A stretch of 64,000 nucleotides of DNA from Solibacillus silvestris_B (GCF_051967575.1 NZ_JBQCJW010000016.1:5583-69582), one strand, 5' to 3'. Numbered from the stretch's first letter, positions 16,410 through 25,265 are shown. A program made the numbers and translations. The notes: generated from the letters alone by a model not told the origin.

Positions 16410-19400
16410 ATGAAGCCAATCAAATTATCGATGATAGCATTTGGGCCATATCTTCAAAAAGAAGTAATCGATTTTACAAAGCTGCATGAACATGGGATTT
16501 TTGTTGTTTCCGGTGCAACAGGTGCGGGAAAAACGACAATTTTTGATGCGATTACGTATGCACTTTATGATTCGGGAAGTGGTGAAGACCGCGAAAAGTC
16601 GTTATTTTTGCGCAGTGACTTTGCAGACCCGGCCGTTGATACGGAAGTGGAGCTTGAATTTGAGGTGCGTGGTCGCCTGTATCGTATTTGGCGCAAATTT
16701 GGACATGATGGCGCAAGCGCAAAACGCGAATTTTACGAGATTACAGGCGGTGTTGCCGTACCTGCAGTCGAAAAATTCCAGGTAAAGCTTGTTCAGTCGA
16801 AAGTCGAGGAGCTTATCGGACTGACACAATCGCAATTTAATCAGATCGTCATGTTGCCACAAGGTGAATTTCAAAAGCTTTTAACATCAGAGTCAAAGCA
16901 TAAAGAGGAAATTTTCCGCAAAATTTTTAAAACAGAGCGCTTTACGAAAATGGTCGAACTGTTGCGGGAAAAAAAGAAGGCGGCAGAAAAGCTGTATGAC
17001 CAGGCAAAAATGCAGCAGGACCACACGATTCACGAAATCCAGTCCCGTCTGCCTTACAGGGAGTCAGAGCTATTTCTGGCAATAAATCATGAAGTAACGA
17101 ATATGTACCAAGTAAAGCAAGCATTAATGGGCGAACAGCAATATTATGAGGAACAGTATGCAATATTAAAAAGACAATATGAAGCGTCCAAATTGCATTT
17201 GCAAAAGTTGAATGAGGCATTTAGCGAGCAGAAGCTATTAAACGAACGTATAGAAAAATATTCAATAAGAAAGACAAAGCTTGCGGAACTTATGCAGCAG
17301 CAACAAACGATGCAAGCACAACAGCAGCGTCTTGAACTCGCAAAAAAGGCAAATCAGATTGAGCCTTTAGAACGCGAGCATGAAAAGGTGAAGCTACAGT
17401 TTGAACAAGCGGAAGCATCATTAAAAAAAGCAAAAGCCGATTATGAAACAGCGCAGAATCAACTTCGGCAGGCAACTGTACATTATAGCGAGCAAAAAAA
17501 TCTTGAACCATTATTGGATGAGTATACGGAATTGATTTCTCGGTTGAAACAGCTTTTACCGGTATACGAAACAATTAGTGAACAGCGGGAAAAAGTTTCG
17601 AGGCTGAAAGAAAAACATAGTAGCGCAAAACAATTATTCGAAAAACTGCAAAAAGAAGCAGTCGATTTAAAAGAAAAGCAACAGCAGCAACAAATGATGA
17701 TCAATGAGCTGGAAGAGTCGGTGTATACGTATCACGAAACTTTTGAGGCACATACAGCGCTTGAGCGGAAAATTGAAATAGCAAAAGAAGCATCCGCTTT
17801 ACAGGCGAATATTGGAGCGTTAACAAAAAAGCTTGCAGAAAAGAAACAAATTGCAGACGAAGCGCAGTACAAATTTCAGCAAATGGAGCAGCAAGTCCGC
17901 AGCAATCAGGCAGCATTTCTCGCAGCTTCCTTACAGCATGGAGAGGCATGCCCTGTATGCGGCAGTACTGAACATCCAGCCATTCATAATAGTAAGGCAT
18001 TGGAAGTCGATGGAAATGTGCTGACAGCATTGCGCCATGAAAGTGACAGCGCCCTGCAAAGCTATTATCAAGTAAATTCAAAGCTGGATATGGAGCAAAA
18101 CGCATTGAAAGAAAAACAATATGCGCTCCAACAGCTAAATGTCGAATTTTCACTGCTGCATGAATATGAGCAGCAACTATTTACATTGGCAAACCAATTA
18201 TCATTGCAAAAACAGCAGCAAACTATGCTCTTATCCGAAAAGCAAAAGATGGAGCAGCTTTTGCAAAATAAAGATGTGCTTCAAGAACGCATTGAAAAAG
18301 GGCAAAAATATATGATGGATATCGATAACCAATTTGCCCAGGAAAAAGGGAAGCTCGAGCAAAGCGAAAAATCTTTGCTGCCTCAATTTTCAACAGTGCA
18401 ACAAGTAACAGAAGCGCTAGCGGGTCAGCAATTAAAGCATCGCCAATTAAAAGACGCGATCCAAAAGGCTGTGGAAGACTTGCAAAAAAAACAGTTGGTC
18501 GAAAAATCCTGCGAAGTTAACCGCCTCCATGCGACAAATCATTTATCGGAAAAACAGCAGGAATATGTATTAGCTCAAGCCGCATTCGAAACAGCAATGC
18601 AACAACAGGGCTTTCAATTGGAAACATATAAAAATGCGTTGCTGCCTTTAAATATTCAACAACAAATTCAGGATGCAATGGATGCCTATAAGCAAAATGT
18701 GCACACATTAACCGTACAAATTGCCGAGGAACAGCAACTGCTGGAAGGAAAAGAACTTGCGGATTTGACGGCTTGGGAGCATCAAATTTCAACATTGAAC
18801 GAACAAGTGGAAGCACATTATTCTGAAGTGAAATTAAAACAATCGTACGCGGAACAATGTAAAACAACATTGGATAATCTTGAAAAAACAGCACAGCAAA
18901 TAGAAGACTATAAAATAAAACTTATGCAAGTCGAACATATTTATGACTTGATTCGAGGACAAAACGAGGCGAAGATTTCCTTTGAGCGATTCGCGCAAAT
19001 AGGCTACTTGGAAAAGGTGACGCATGCTGCAAATGAAAGGCTTCGTCTCCTGTCGAATGGTCAGTATTTCCTGAAATCAACAGGACGGAAAGAAGGAAAT
19101 GCACAAAGTGGGCTAAGCATTGATGTATATGATAGCCATACAGGGCAAACACGCGATGTAAAAACATTATCCGGCGGCGAAAAATTCAATGCATCGCTCT
19201 CGCTTGCTTTAGGGATGGCTGACGTCATTCAAAGTGTGCAAGGAAGCGTGCATATTGATACGATGTTCATCGATGAAGGGTTCGGTACATTGGATGAGGA
19301 AGCACTGCGCCGGGCAATCGATATATTGATTGATCTCCAGCAATCAGGCCGTCTCATCGGTGTAATATCGCATGTGGCCGAACTAAAAGCAGCGATACCG

Positions 19401-19463
19401 GCAATTTTGCAAGTGCAAAAGCTTAAAGAAGGACATAGTAAAACAGAGATCATTATAAAATGA
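16410..19463 (+). CDS. sbcC: Exonuclease subunit SbcC (Rad50-type ATPase)
   Basis: 1017 aa SMC-like protein: N-terminal Walker A GATGAGKTT near residue 35, two long Gln/Lys/Glu-rich coiled-coil arms, a zinc hook CPVC at residues 514-517 in the middle, and the C-terminal signature LSGGEKFNASLSLAL with Walker B MFIDEGFGTLDE. Length and arrangement match Gram-positive SbcC. The ribosome binding site AGGAGGT lies in the end of sbcD, so the pair is coupled. Confidence 0.95.
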   Translation: MKPIKLSMIAFGPYLQKEVIDFTKLHEHGIFVVSGATGAGKTTIFDAITYALYDSGSGEDREKSLFLRSDFADPAVDTEVELEFEVRGRLYRIWRKFGHDGASAKREFYEITGGVAVPAVEKFQVKLVQSKVEELIGLTQSQFNQIVMLPQGEFQKLLTSESKHKEEIFRKIFKTERFTKMVELLREKKKAAEKLYDQAKMQQDHTIHEIQSRLPYRESELFLAINHEVTNMYQVKQALMGEQQYYEEQYAILKRQYEASKLHLQKLNEAFSEQKLLNERIEKYSIRKTKLAELMQQQQTMQAQQQRLELAKKANQIEPLEREHEKVKLQFEQAEASLKKAKADYETAQNQLRQATVHYSEQKNLEPLLDEYTELISRLKQLLPVYETISEQREKVSRLKEKHSSAKQLFEKLQKEAVDLKEKQQQQQMMINELEESVYTYHETFEAHTALERKIEIAKEASALQANIGALTKKLAEKKQIADEAQYKFQQMEQQVRSNQAAFLAASLQHGEACPVCGSTEHPAIHNSKALEVDGNVLTALRHESDSALQSYYQVNSKLDMEQNALKEKQYALQQLNVEFSLLHEYEQQLFTLANQLSLQKQQQTMLLSEKQKMEQLLQNKDVLQERIEKGQKYMMDIDNQFAQEKGKLEQSEKSLLPQFSTVQQVTEALAGQQLKHRQLKDAIQKAVEDLQKKQLVEKSCEVNRLHATNHLSEKQQEYVLAQAAFETAMQQQGFQLETYKNALLPLNIQQQIQDAMDAYKQNVHTLTVQIAEEQQLLEGKELADLTAWEHQISTLNEQVEAHYSEVKLKQSYAEQCKTTLDNLEKTAQQIEDYKIKLMQVEHIYDLIRGQNEAKISFERFAQIGYLEKVTHAANERLRLLSNGQYFLKSTGRKEGNAQSGLSIDVYDSHTGQTRDVKTLSGGEKFNASLSLALGMADVIQSVQGSVHIDTMFIDEGFGTLDEEALRRAIDILIDLQQSGRLIGVISHVAELKAAIPAILQVQKLKEGHSKTEIIIK

Positions 19464-19464
19464 A

Positions 19465-19506
19465 AATAGCGGTTCGACGGCCAAGGAGGGTTGTCGAACC
19501 GCTATT
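19465..19506. terminator. Hairpin between convergent sbcC and a small basic gene
   Basis: 14-bp perfect stem AATAGCGGTTCGAC/GTCGAACCGCTATT. No long T run on the plus strand (ATTATTAACG); may end both transcripts. Confidence 0.65.
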
Positions 19507-19507
19507 A

Positions 19508-19636
19508 TTAACGTTTCGGAGTTCGTCGTGTGCTCGTAGGTTGCGGGACCGATTTTTTATCGATCATTTTTTTTATGATGGGATACACGATTGGTCCATA
19601 TTTGATTGCTGTTTTAATGAATTTATTTAGTTTCAC
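19508..19636 (-). CDS. Small basic protein of 42 aa, function unknown
   Basis: Reads MKLNKFIKTAIKYG at the N-terminus and ends in a Thr/Arg/Pro-rich tail with PKR. GTG start with a textbook AAGGAGTG ribosome binding site seven bases upstream; the stop abuts a 14-bp hairpin. Ten Lys and three Arg in 42 residues (my count from translation) and a central hydrophobic stretch YGPIVYPIIKK suggest a membrane- or nucleic-acid-contacting peptide. No homologue recognised. Confidence 0.6.
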   Translation of the reverse strand: MKLNKFIKTAIKYGPIVYPIIKKMIDKKSVPQPTSTRRTPKR

Positions 19637-19704
19637 AAATAACACTCCTTAACGAATGACATTTCGTACAAAAAATATACCCAAATATTAGGCATAGATA
19701 AACA

Positions 19705-20034
19705 TTACCGTAAAACTTTAATTGCCTGGACTAAATTCCAAATTGCCGCTGCAAAGAAAATAATGACTAATAATACAAAGCCTATAAAGTATGTGCTTAC
19801 AAAAAAGTCGTGCGCTGTAAAAGTATCATTCCAAGAAAGCGCTGAGGCGAAAAAGTAAATCATATATATAATGCCAAGTGCAATCGGGATGAATTGTGTA
19901 ATACATGCCTTTTGGGAGTTGCTTTTAACAAATTCATCTTTTGAAACAAAAAATATAATTAACGGCAAAATAAATGGCGCAAAATAAAAACTCAAATAGC
20001 TTATTGCACTTAAACCTTTTGATTGGTCCATCAT
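19705..20034 (-). CDS. DUF4870-like small membrane protein
   Basis: About 109 aa with three membrane segments: FAPFILPLIIFF, FIPIALGIIYMIYFFAS and FIGFVLLVIIFFAAAIW. The N-terminal SAISYLSFYFAPF and the KDEFVKSNSQKA loop fit the DUF4870/Tic20-like family, whose role is not established. Start ATG 20034 follows GGAGGGAAAA; the adjacent ATG at 20031 is equally possible. Divergent from the thiamine riboswitch region. Confidence 0.7.
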   Translation of the reverse strand: MMDQSKGLSAISYLSFYFAPFILPLIIFFVSKDEFVKSNSQKACITQFIPIALGIIYMIYFFASALSWNDTFTAHDFFVSTYFIGFVLLVIIFFAAAIWNLVQAIKVLR

Positions 20035-20166
20035 TTTTCCCTCCTCTATACATATACATTTACATATACGTGACATCCGCAAATTTAGTTTCAAAATAAT
20101 AGCGGTTGATAATTATGGAAATATTCGATACAATGAGCTTGTTCAAACAATAAATACTTAGATGTA

Positions 20167-20258
20167 CCACAAGGGGGGCCGAGTAAGTCGGCTGAGATTG
20201 TGCACGTGATTGCACTGACTCTTTGAACCTGTAAGTTAAAACTTGCGTAGGGATGTGG
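20167..20258 (+). promoter_or_regulatory. TPP (thiamine) riboswitch
   Basis: THI-box core elements are present in order: GGGGGGCC, GGCTGAGA, TTTGAACCTG and GCGTAGGGA, enclosed by the P1 stem CCACA/TGTGG. A transcription terminator follows at 20276, then thiT, which fits thiamine-pyrophosphate control by termination. Confidence 0.95.
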
Positions 20259-20275
20259 ATAGAAACCGACTGTTC

Positions 20276-20316
20276 AAACGATAGTCAGGCTTTTGTCCTG
20301 ATTATCGTTTTTTTTA
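20276..20316 (+). terminator. Riboswitch-controlled terminator
   Basis: Stem AAACGATAGTCAGG/CCTGATTATCGTTT (one mismatch) followed by T8, the expression platform of the TPP riboswitch. Confidence 0.88.
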
Positions 20317-20367
20317 TGTTTTCTATTCCTTCTTCACTTCTGTTACATCGGAAAAAAGAAAGGGGCA

Positions 20368-20940
20368 TTGTTATGGACAAGAAAAAAATTATTGATGATG
20401 GTGGAAATAGCGATTTTCGCTGCCATCGGACTCGTGTTGGACCAAATATCTTTTAAAATGTGGGCACAAGGTGGATCGATCAGCTTTGTAATGATTCCGA
20501 TTATTTTAATGGCGATTCGTTGGGGATTGACAGCAGGCCTTGCCACAGGATTACTTATCGGAGTTATGCAAATGATGTTCGGTGCATATATTGTGCATTG
20601 GCTTCAAGCAATTCTCGATTATGGCCTGGCATTTACGGTTGTAGGCTTGGCTGCTCTTGTAAGAAAACCTTTATTGCAAGCATCCCTATCGCTTAATAAA
20701 GGAAAAATGACGCTATATATTATAATAGGAGCGTTGATAGGCGGCTCATTACGCTTTGTCTCACATTTGCTGGCAGGTGTTATTTTCTTTAAAGAATATG
20801 CGGGCGATGAAAATGTATGGACATATTCGATTATTTATAATAGTTCCTACATGCTTCCTGCAACTGTAATTACGGCTATTATTGCTGTCTTATTATTCAC
20901 ATCAGCACCGCGCTTATTGCAAAAGGTGCAGCAAGTTTAA
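20368..20940 (+). CDS. thiT: Thiamine ECF transporter S component ThiT; start region out of frame with its RBS
   Basis: About 185-190 aa, six membrane segments, with the ThiT hallmark region VLDQISFKMWAQGGSISFVMIPI and MAIRWGLTAGLATGLL. It binds thiamine and docks on the shared EcfT/EcfA module; the upstream TPP riboswitch confirms the substrate. The only ATG with a good ribosome binding site (AAAGGGG, ATG 20373) is out of frame: it would read MDKKK and reach the ThiT frame only if the A7 tract at 20382-20388 had six or nine A. The in-frame alternative used here is TTG 20368, which sits two bases from the G run, too close. Either a sequencing error, slippage at A7, or a weak start. Confidence 0.88.
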   Translation: MLWTRKKLLMMVEIAIFAAIGLVLDQISFKMWAQGGSISFVMIPIILMAIRWGLTAGLATGLLIGVMQMMFGAYIVHWLQAILDYGLAFTVVGLAALVRKPLLQASLSLNKGKMTLYIIIGALIGGSLRFVSHLLAGVIFFKEYAGDENVWTYSIIYNSSYMLPATVITAIIAVLLFTSAPRLLQKVQQV

Positions 20941-20951
20941 ATAAAATCAAA

Positions 20952-20996
20952 AGGTTTGTAGTGGAGTCATATCGCTGCAAACCTATTTCTTTTTTG
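20952..20996 (+). terminator. Terminator after thiT
   Basis: Stem AGGTTTGTAG/CTGCAAACCT with a T-rich tail. Confidence 0.85.
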
Positions 20997-21039
20997 TTGG
21001 GGAACTCTAATTTTTCAAGAAAATATACATAAAAAAGGT

Positions 21040-21300
21040 TCATCACCATAACATGGGGTTGATTTCCATTGCGGGTCGGACGCTTTCGTCGCAAAATAAA
21101 TTTTGCTGTTCCCGCTGGAAGCTTGCTTGTGACTGTCGCTAATGCTTTCGTCACAGAGAAAATCTTGTAGCGAAAGGCGCTAGCCGTCAGCTGGTGTTTT
21201 TACAGTGCGAAAGGTGAAACCGTCAGCACGAACACTCGCCTCCCCTCCATTCCAATCAACTCGCCTTGGCATGAAGTTTTGTCATCCCCAACTTTTGATG
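21040..21300. repeat. Gene-free stretch with degraded, GC-richer repeat-like sequence
   Basis: In the 508-bp gap between thiT and mapB, a block richer in GC than its surroundings contains CTTTCGTC twice (21081 and 21147 areas) and GCGAAAGG twice as inverted counterpart (21174 and 21206 areas), with GCGGGTCGGACGC at its left end. No open frame with a ribosome binding site. It looks like a decayed intergenic repeat of the type common in Bacillales; identity not established. Confidence 0.4.
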
Positions 21301-21439
21301 AAGAGCCATAAAAAAGAATCCCTGTTTATTTTTGACAGCAAATTTACTTTTAATACCGATTCAATAAGCAATAATTTATCCTTCAAAATTATCGGTCATT
21401 TCTGTACGGAATGTTATTATTTAAAAAAACGTTGAACAC

Positions 21440-21467
21440 TTACAACCGATTTTAAGTATGCTATAGT
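21440..21467 (+). promoter_or_regulatory. Candidate SigA promoter of mapB
   Basis: TTACAA, 16-bp spacer, TATAGT, about 40 bp before the start codon. Confidence 0.45.
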
Positions 21468-21504
21468 TAAGGGTAGACATTGTTTAAGAGGAAGGAAGTT
21501 ACAC

Positions 21505-22257
21505 ATGATTGTTACAAATCAAGAAGAAATTCAAGCGTTTAAAAAAATCGGACGTATTTGTGCTGAAATTCGTGAGGCAATGAAAGCTGCGACAGCACCT
21601 GGCGTGACAACGAAAGAATTAGATGAAATTGCAGGGCGCATGTTTGCTGAGGCAGGCGCTATTTCAGGTCCGAAAGGCGAGTATGATTTTCCAGGCTATA
21701 CATGCATTTCAGTGAATCATGAAGTTGCACACGGTATCCCAGGTAATAAAGCCATTCAAGAAGGCGATATCGTAAACATAGATGTTTCAGGCTCGTTGGA
21801 TGGGTATTTTGCAGATACGGGAATTTCTTTTGTCGTTGGAGAAGGCTATGAAGAGAAGGAAAAACTTTGTACAGTAGCAAAATCAGCATTTGACCGTGCG
21901 ATGACAAAAGTTAAAGCAGGTTCGAAGCTCAACCAAATCGGGAAAGCGGTGGAGCGTGAAGCACGTGATCACGGGTTGACGGTAATTATGAATTTAACAG
22001 GACACGGATTAGGCAAATCATTGCATGAAGAGCCAAACCACGTATTAAACTATTACGACGCTTGGGACACGACAATCATGAAAGAAGGCATGGTGTTGGC
22101 AGTAGAGCCATTCATTTCAGCTAAGGCTGAACATATCGTGGAATCGGGTGATGGCTGGACATTCGTAACACCAGATAAATCGTTGGTTGCCCAAATTGAA
22201 CATTCCATTATCGTAACGAAAGACAAACCGATTATTTTAACAACTTTAGAAGACTGA
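21505..22257 (+). CDS. mapB: Type I methionine aminopeptidase (YflG/MapB-like)
   Basis: 250 aa. Metal ligands of the M24A family are all present: Asp93 in NIDVSG, Asp104 in YFADTG, His in TGHGLGKSLHEEPN, Glu in LAVEPF and Glu in QIEHSI; His76 in VAHGIPG contacts substrate. It removes initiator Met from new proteins. It stands alone, not next to secY/adk/infA where the main map lies in Bacillus, so it is best read as the second copy, similar to B. subtilis YflG. Confidence 0.92.
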   Translation: MIVTNQEEIQAFKKIGRICAEIREAMKAATAPGVTTKELDEIAGRMFAEAGAISGPKGEYDFPGYTCISVNHEVAHGIPGNKAIQEGDIVNIDVSGSLDGYFADTGISFVVGEGYEEKEKLCTVAKSAFDRAMTKVKAGSKLNQIGKAVEREARDHGLTVIMNLTGHGLGKSLHEEPNHVLNYYDAWDTTIMKEGMVLAVEPFISAKAEHIVESGDGWTFVTPDKSLVAQIEHSIIVTKDKPIILTTLED

Positions 22258-22267
22258 TTATAAAAAT

Positions 22268-22307
22268 GCTGTGTAAAAGCTCAATTTGGCTTTTTGCACA
22301 GCTTTTT
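22268..22307 (+). terminator. Terminator after mapB
   Basis: Stem GCTGTGTAAAAGC/GCTTTTTGCACAGC with a T5 tail. Confidence 0.88.
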
Positions 22308-22392
22308 CTTATCCGGTTTTATAGTTCTATAAAAACTATGATTCAACATAAAATAATCAAATGATTCAAATAAATTAAAGCAACAATTACCA

Positions 22393-22421
22393 TTTACATA
22401 CACTTTCAAGTAAAATATATG
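22393..22421 (+). promoter_or_regulatory. Candidate SigA promoter of ppk2
   Basis: TTTACA, 17-bp spacer, TATATG, 31 bp before the ATG. Confidence 0.4.
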
Positions 22422-22451
22422 TAATGATACGGAATAGAGGAGGCAGCTAAA

Positions 22452-23288
22452 ATGAAGAAGCTTAAAAACTTGGATTTAACACTGGAAATGGATAAGAAAA
22501 TGTATAAAAAGAAATTGAAAGTTCTGCAATATGAAATGCTTAATGCACAGCAATTTTTATTCAATAATAAAATTGGCCTTATTATTGCATTTGAGGGAAT
22601 GGACGCAGCGGGCAAAGGGGGAGCCATTAAGCGTTTAACTGAGCGCATTGATCCACGCGGATTGATCGTAACGCCAATTTCCGCACCACAGCCCCATGAA
22701 ATGCGCTATCATTACATGCACCGTTTTTGGAGAAAGCTGCCGCAGCACGGACAGATTGCTATATTTGACCGTTCTTGGTATGGTCGCGTATTAGTAGAAC
22801 GCATTGAGGGCTTTGCGGAAGAACATGAATGGAAGCGTGCCTACAACGAAATTAATGACTTTGAAAAGCAATTAACAGATGAAGACTATATTATGATCAA
22901 ATTTTGGATACATATCGATGCAGATGAACAGCTAAAACGCTTTAATGACCGTGCAGCAGACCCATATAAATCATGGAAATTGACTGACGAAGATTGGAGA
23001 AACCGGGAAAAATTCAGTTTATACAGTGAAGCAGCAGATGAGATGTTCGCTAAAACCGATACAGAAAACGCGCCTTGGTGTTTAATCCCGGGCAACGATA
23101 AATTGTATGCGCGCGTTCAAGTTTTAAAGGAAGTTATTTCCCATATTGAGAAAGAGGCAGCAAGACGCGGATTACAGCTGACAAATGTTTTCGAAGAACA
23201 GAAGGAAGTAGCGGCAGATGTAGAGCTGACAGAATTCATAGAAATACAGCCAAAGCCAAAAAAATCAAAAAAGAAAAAGTCAAAATAA
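22452..23288 (+). CDS. ppk2: Polyphosphate kinase 2 family nucleotide phosphotransferase
   Basis: 278 aa, single P-loop domain. Walker A FEGMDAAGKGG (residues 47-57), Walker B FDRSWYGR with Asp104, and the lid module DPYKSWKLTDEDWRNR. These enzymes move phosphate between polyphosphate and nucleotides; the single short domain fits the class I or III enzymes acting on ADP and/or AMP. The class cannot be settled by eye. A Lys-rich tail ends the protein. The downstream gene starts within about 80 bp with no terminator in between. Confidence 0.88.
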   Translation: MKKLKNLDLTLEMDKKMYKKKLKVLQYEMLNAQQFLFNNKIGLIIAFEGMDAAGKGGAIKRLTERIDPRGLIVTPISAPQPHEMRYHYMHRFWRKLPQHGQIAIFDRSWYGRVLVERIEGFAEEHEWKRAYNEINDFEKQLTDEDYIMIKFWIHIDADEQLKRFNDRAADPYKSWKLTDEDWRNREKFSLYSEAADEMFAKTDTENAPWCLIPGNDKLYARVQVLKEVISHIEKEAARRGLQLTNVFEEQKEVAADVELTEFIEIQPKPKKSKKKKSK

Positions 23289-23369
23289 ATGACAAGCGAG
23301 CTTTGTAATGAAATGTAGGTGAGACATATGAGAAGCTTACTCAAGCTATTTCAAAAAAAGGAGGGTCCA

Positions 23370-23924
23370 ATGGTTCAACTTATTGGGCAAAAATGTTCGT
23401 TGCGTACTTTTACCCCGTCGGATGCAAAGGCATTGGCAAAATTACTTGGGGACAATAAGCTCTATTGGTCAACATATGAACCATTACACCGAGAAGAATT
23501 TTATACAGAAGAGGCACAGTATAAAAAAATATTGGAGAGCTTGCATCTACTCCAGTCAAATCGGGAGTTTTCCTTTGGGGTTTTTCACAATGATACAGGC
23601 CAGTTAATCGGACATATTTCCCTTTATTCGATAAAGCGTTTGCCGTATTCGAGCGGATTTATCGGCTATTCAATGGATCAAGGTTTCATCGGCCGGGGGA
23701 TTGTAACAGAGGCGGTTCATCTAGTGATGGAGTTTGCGTTTCTAACTATAAATATTCACCGTATCGAAGCATATGTAGCCCCTCAAAATAAAGCATCAAT
23801 CCGCGTATTGGAAAAGTCAGGCTTTACGAGAGAGGGCTTGCTGCGGGAGCTGTTATTTATAAACGGGAAATGGGTTGACCATTATATGTACGCCATTTTG
23901 CAGCGGGATTTCAAAAATGTTTAA
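23370..23924 (+). CDS. GNAT acetyltransferase, RimJ/RimL type
   Basis: 184 aa from ATG 23370, which follows AAAAAGGAGGGTCCA. An in-frame ATG at 23328 (after AGGTGAG) would add 14 residues, and both could be used. The fold shows N-terminal SLRTFTPSDAKAL, the acetyl-CoA loop MDQGFIGRGIVTEAV (Q/RxxGxG/A type), and ENKAS-like QNKASIRVLEKSGFTREG. Family members acetylate protein N-termini, antibiotics or other amines; the substrate here is unknown. Confidence 0.85.
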   Translation: MVQLIGQKCSLRTFTPSDAKALAKLLGDNKLYWSTYEPLHREEFYTEEAQYKKILESLHLLQSNREFSFGVFHNDTGQLIGHISLYSIKRLPYSSGFIGYSMDQGFIGRGIVTEAVHLVMEFAFLTINIHRIEAYVAPQNKASIRVLEKSGFTREGLLRELLFINGKWVDHYMYAILQRDFKNV

Positions 23925-24020
23925 TTTCTTTATGTGTAAAGTGTACGGAAACTTACGCGAAAGATATTAAAGCTTGGGTGGATTTCCAAAGTTAATATGG
24001 GAATATAATCAAATTAAAAA

Positions 24021-24067
24021 AAGCTATAGTGCTCATTCCACAGTCATTTGAGTGAGCACCATAGCTT
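24021..24067. terminator. Bidirectional terminator
   Basis: 15-bp stem AAGCTATAGTGCTCA/TGAGCACCATAGCTT (one mismatch) between convergent acetyltransferase and carbonic anhydrase genes. Confidence 0.8.
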
Positions 24068-24068
24068 A

Positions 24069-24641
24069 TTATTCTTTACTGTCGATATTTCCGTCTGTCA
24101 GTAAATCCAGCTTTCCTGTTTGAGGATCAATGACAAGCCCATGCACAGGAACTCCATTTGGCATTAACGGGTGGCTTCTTACTAAGTCGACACTTTTCAA
24201 GACGCTTGTTTTAATATCCCCAAATCCACGCAGCCATTCCTTCAAATCTACACGCGCATAGTTAATAATGTCGAGTGTTTCCTGGGTAACCCCGCGTTCA
24301 AGCATATGACCAATCATTACATTTGGATCAACTGCACTCATTCCGCAATCATAATGACCGATAATATAAACTTCATCCGCTTTTAATTCATAAACAGCTA
24401 CAAGCAAACTACGCATAATTCCACCGAATGGGTGATTCACGATTGCGCCAGCACTTTTTACAACTTTGACGTCACCATTGCGCAAGTTCATTGCTTTTGG
24501 TAATAATTCTACTAAACGTGTGTCCATACAAGATAAAACAACAATTTTTTTATCAGGATATTTCGTTGTAGCATATTCTTCATATTGCTTTTCAGCTACG
24601 AATTTTTCATTATATTCTAAAATTGTTTGTAATGCAGACAT
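24069..24641 (-). CDS. Beta-class carbonic anhydrase (YtiB-like)
   Basis: 190 aa. Zinc ligands Cys38 in SCMDTR, His96 and Cys99 in GHYDCGM, with Asp40/Arg42 as the catalytic dyad. It interconverts CO2 and bicarbonate in the cytoplasm. Sequence across MNLRNGDVKVVKSAGA and HGLVIDPQTGKLD closely resembles B. subtilis YtiB. Monocistronic by layout. Confidence 0.92.
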   Translation of the reverse strand: MSALQTILEYNEKFVAEKQYEEYATTKYPDKKIVVLSCMDTRLVELLPKAMNLRNGDVKVVKSAGAIVNHPFGGIMRSLLVAVYELKADEVYIIGHYDCGMSAVDPNVMIGHMLERGVTQETLDIINYARVDLKEWLRGFGDIKTSVLKSVDLVRSHPLMPNGVPVHGLVIDPQTGKLDLLTDGNIDSKE

Positions 24642-24749
24642 GTGCTGTTCATACCCCTTTCGTTTCTTTATATATTTTAAAATATTATTTAGATAATTTA
24701 AACAAATCCGTCCGATTTAAGTTAAATATTAATTAAATAGAGAGAAGCG

Positions 24750-24782
24750 CAACAAAAAACAACCGCCGAATTGAGCGGTTGT
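24750..24782 (-). terminator. Terminator of the small His-tailed membrane protein gene
   Basis: Read on the minus strand: CAACCGC, 8-nt loop, GCGGTTG, then a T6 tract. Confidence 0.75.
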
Positions 24783-24790
24783 GAAAAATT

Positions 24791-24994
24791 TTAATGATGG
24801 TGGTGACCATCCAATGATTTTTCGTTTGGCGCAAATGCGCTGGCTTTTGAATCTATTACAACAGAATCATGAGATTGCAATCCGATACGCAAGTATACGA
24901 TGAACAATACTAAACATACAAGGATAACAACCGAGTATCCTAATACTACTGCATAGTAGTCGGATAAAAATGGATGACGGTGATCAAACATCAT
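24791..24994 (-). CDS. Single-pass membrane protein with C-terminal HHHH, unknown function
   Basis: 67 aa (or 66 from the second of two adjacent ATGs). GAGGGGAG precedes the start and a terminator follows, so it is a genuine small gene. One membrane segment (YYAVVLGYSVVILVCLVLF, about residues 13-35); cytoplasmic or external tail ends in DGHHHH, with HRHP near the N-terminus, so both ends could bind metal. No family recognised. Confidence 0.7.
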   Translation of the reverse strand: MMFDHRHPFLSDYYAVVLGYSVVILVCLVLFIVYLRIGLQSHDSVVIDSKASAFAPNEKSLDGHHHH

Positions 24995-25265
24995 AAAAAC
25001 TCCCCTCTATTTAATAATAAGAATCATTAACCAATTATAACCTAATAAATTGGAACATTGTAGGGTAATTTATGCATTTATTATAGAATAAATTGTAAAT
25101 ATGGCGACATCTTGAAAATTATATTTCACTATAATAGGGTGTTCCTTCATAAAGCGGCTCTTCATGTCACTAATAATCATTTCGGAAATCAACAATCGTA
25201 AAAGCGAGCAGTATTTCAAAAATAGTGACAATGACTGCAGCTGAAACAACGGGAAAAACTATCCC

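Noticed and set aside
16410..19463. Many open frames of 60-150 codons on the opposite strand of sbcC
   Set aside because: Shadow frames caused by codon bias of the long coiled-coil gene; none has start signals.
20253..20456. Open frame of 67 codons over the riboswitch expression platform
   Set aside because: It crosses the terminator and has no start signal; only its last 28 codons matter, as the misframed start of thiT.
25173..25265. 31 sense codons in frame after the stop of the second M29 gene, encoding a hydrophobic helix
   Set aside because: No start codon or ribosome binding site and no reason for readthrough; may be a remnant of a lost small membrane gene.
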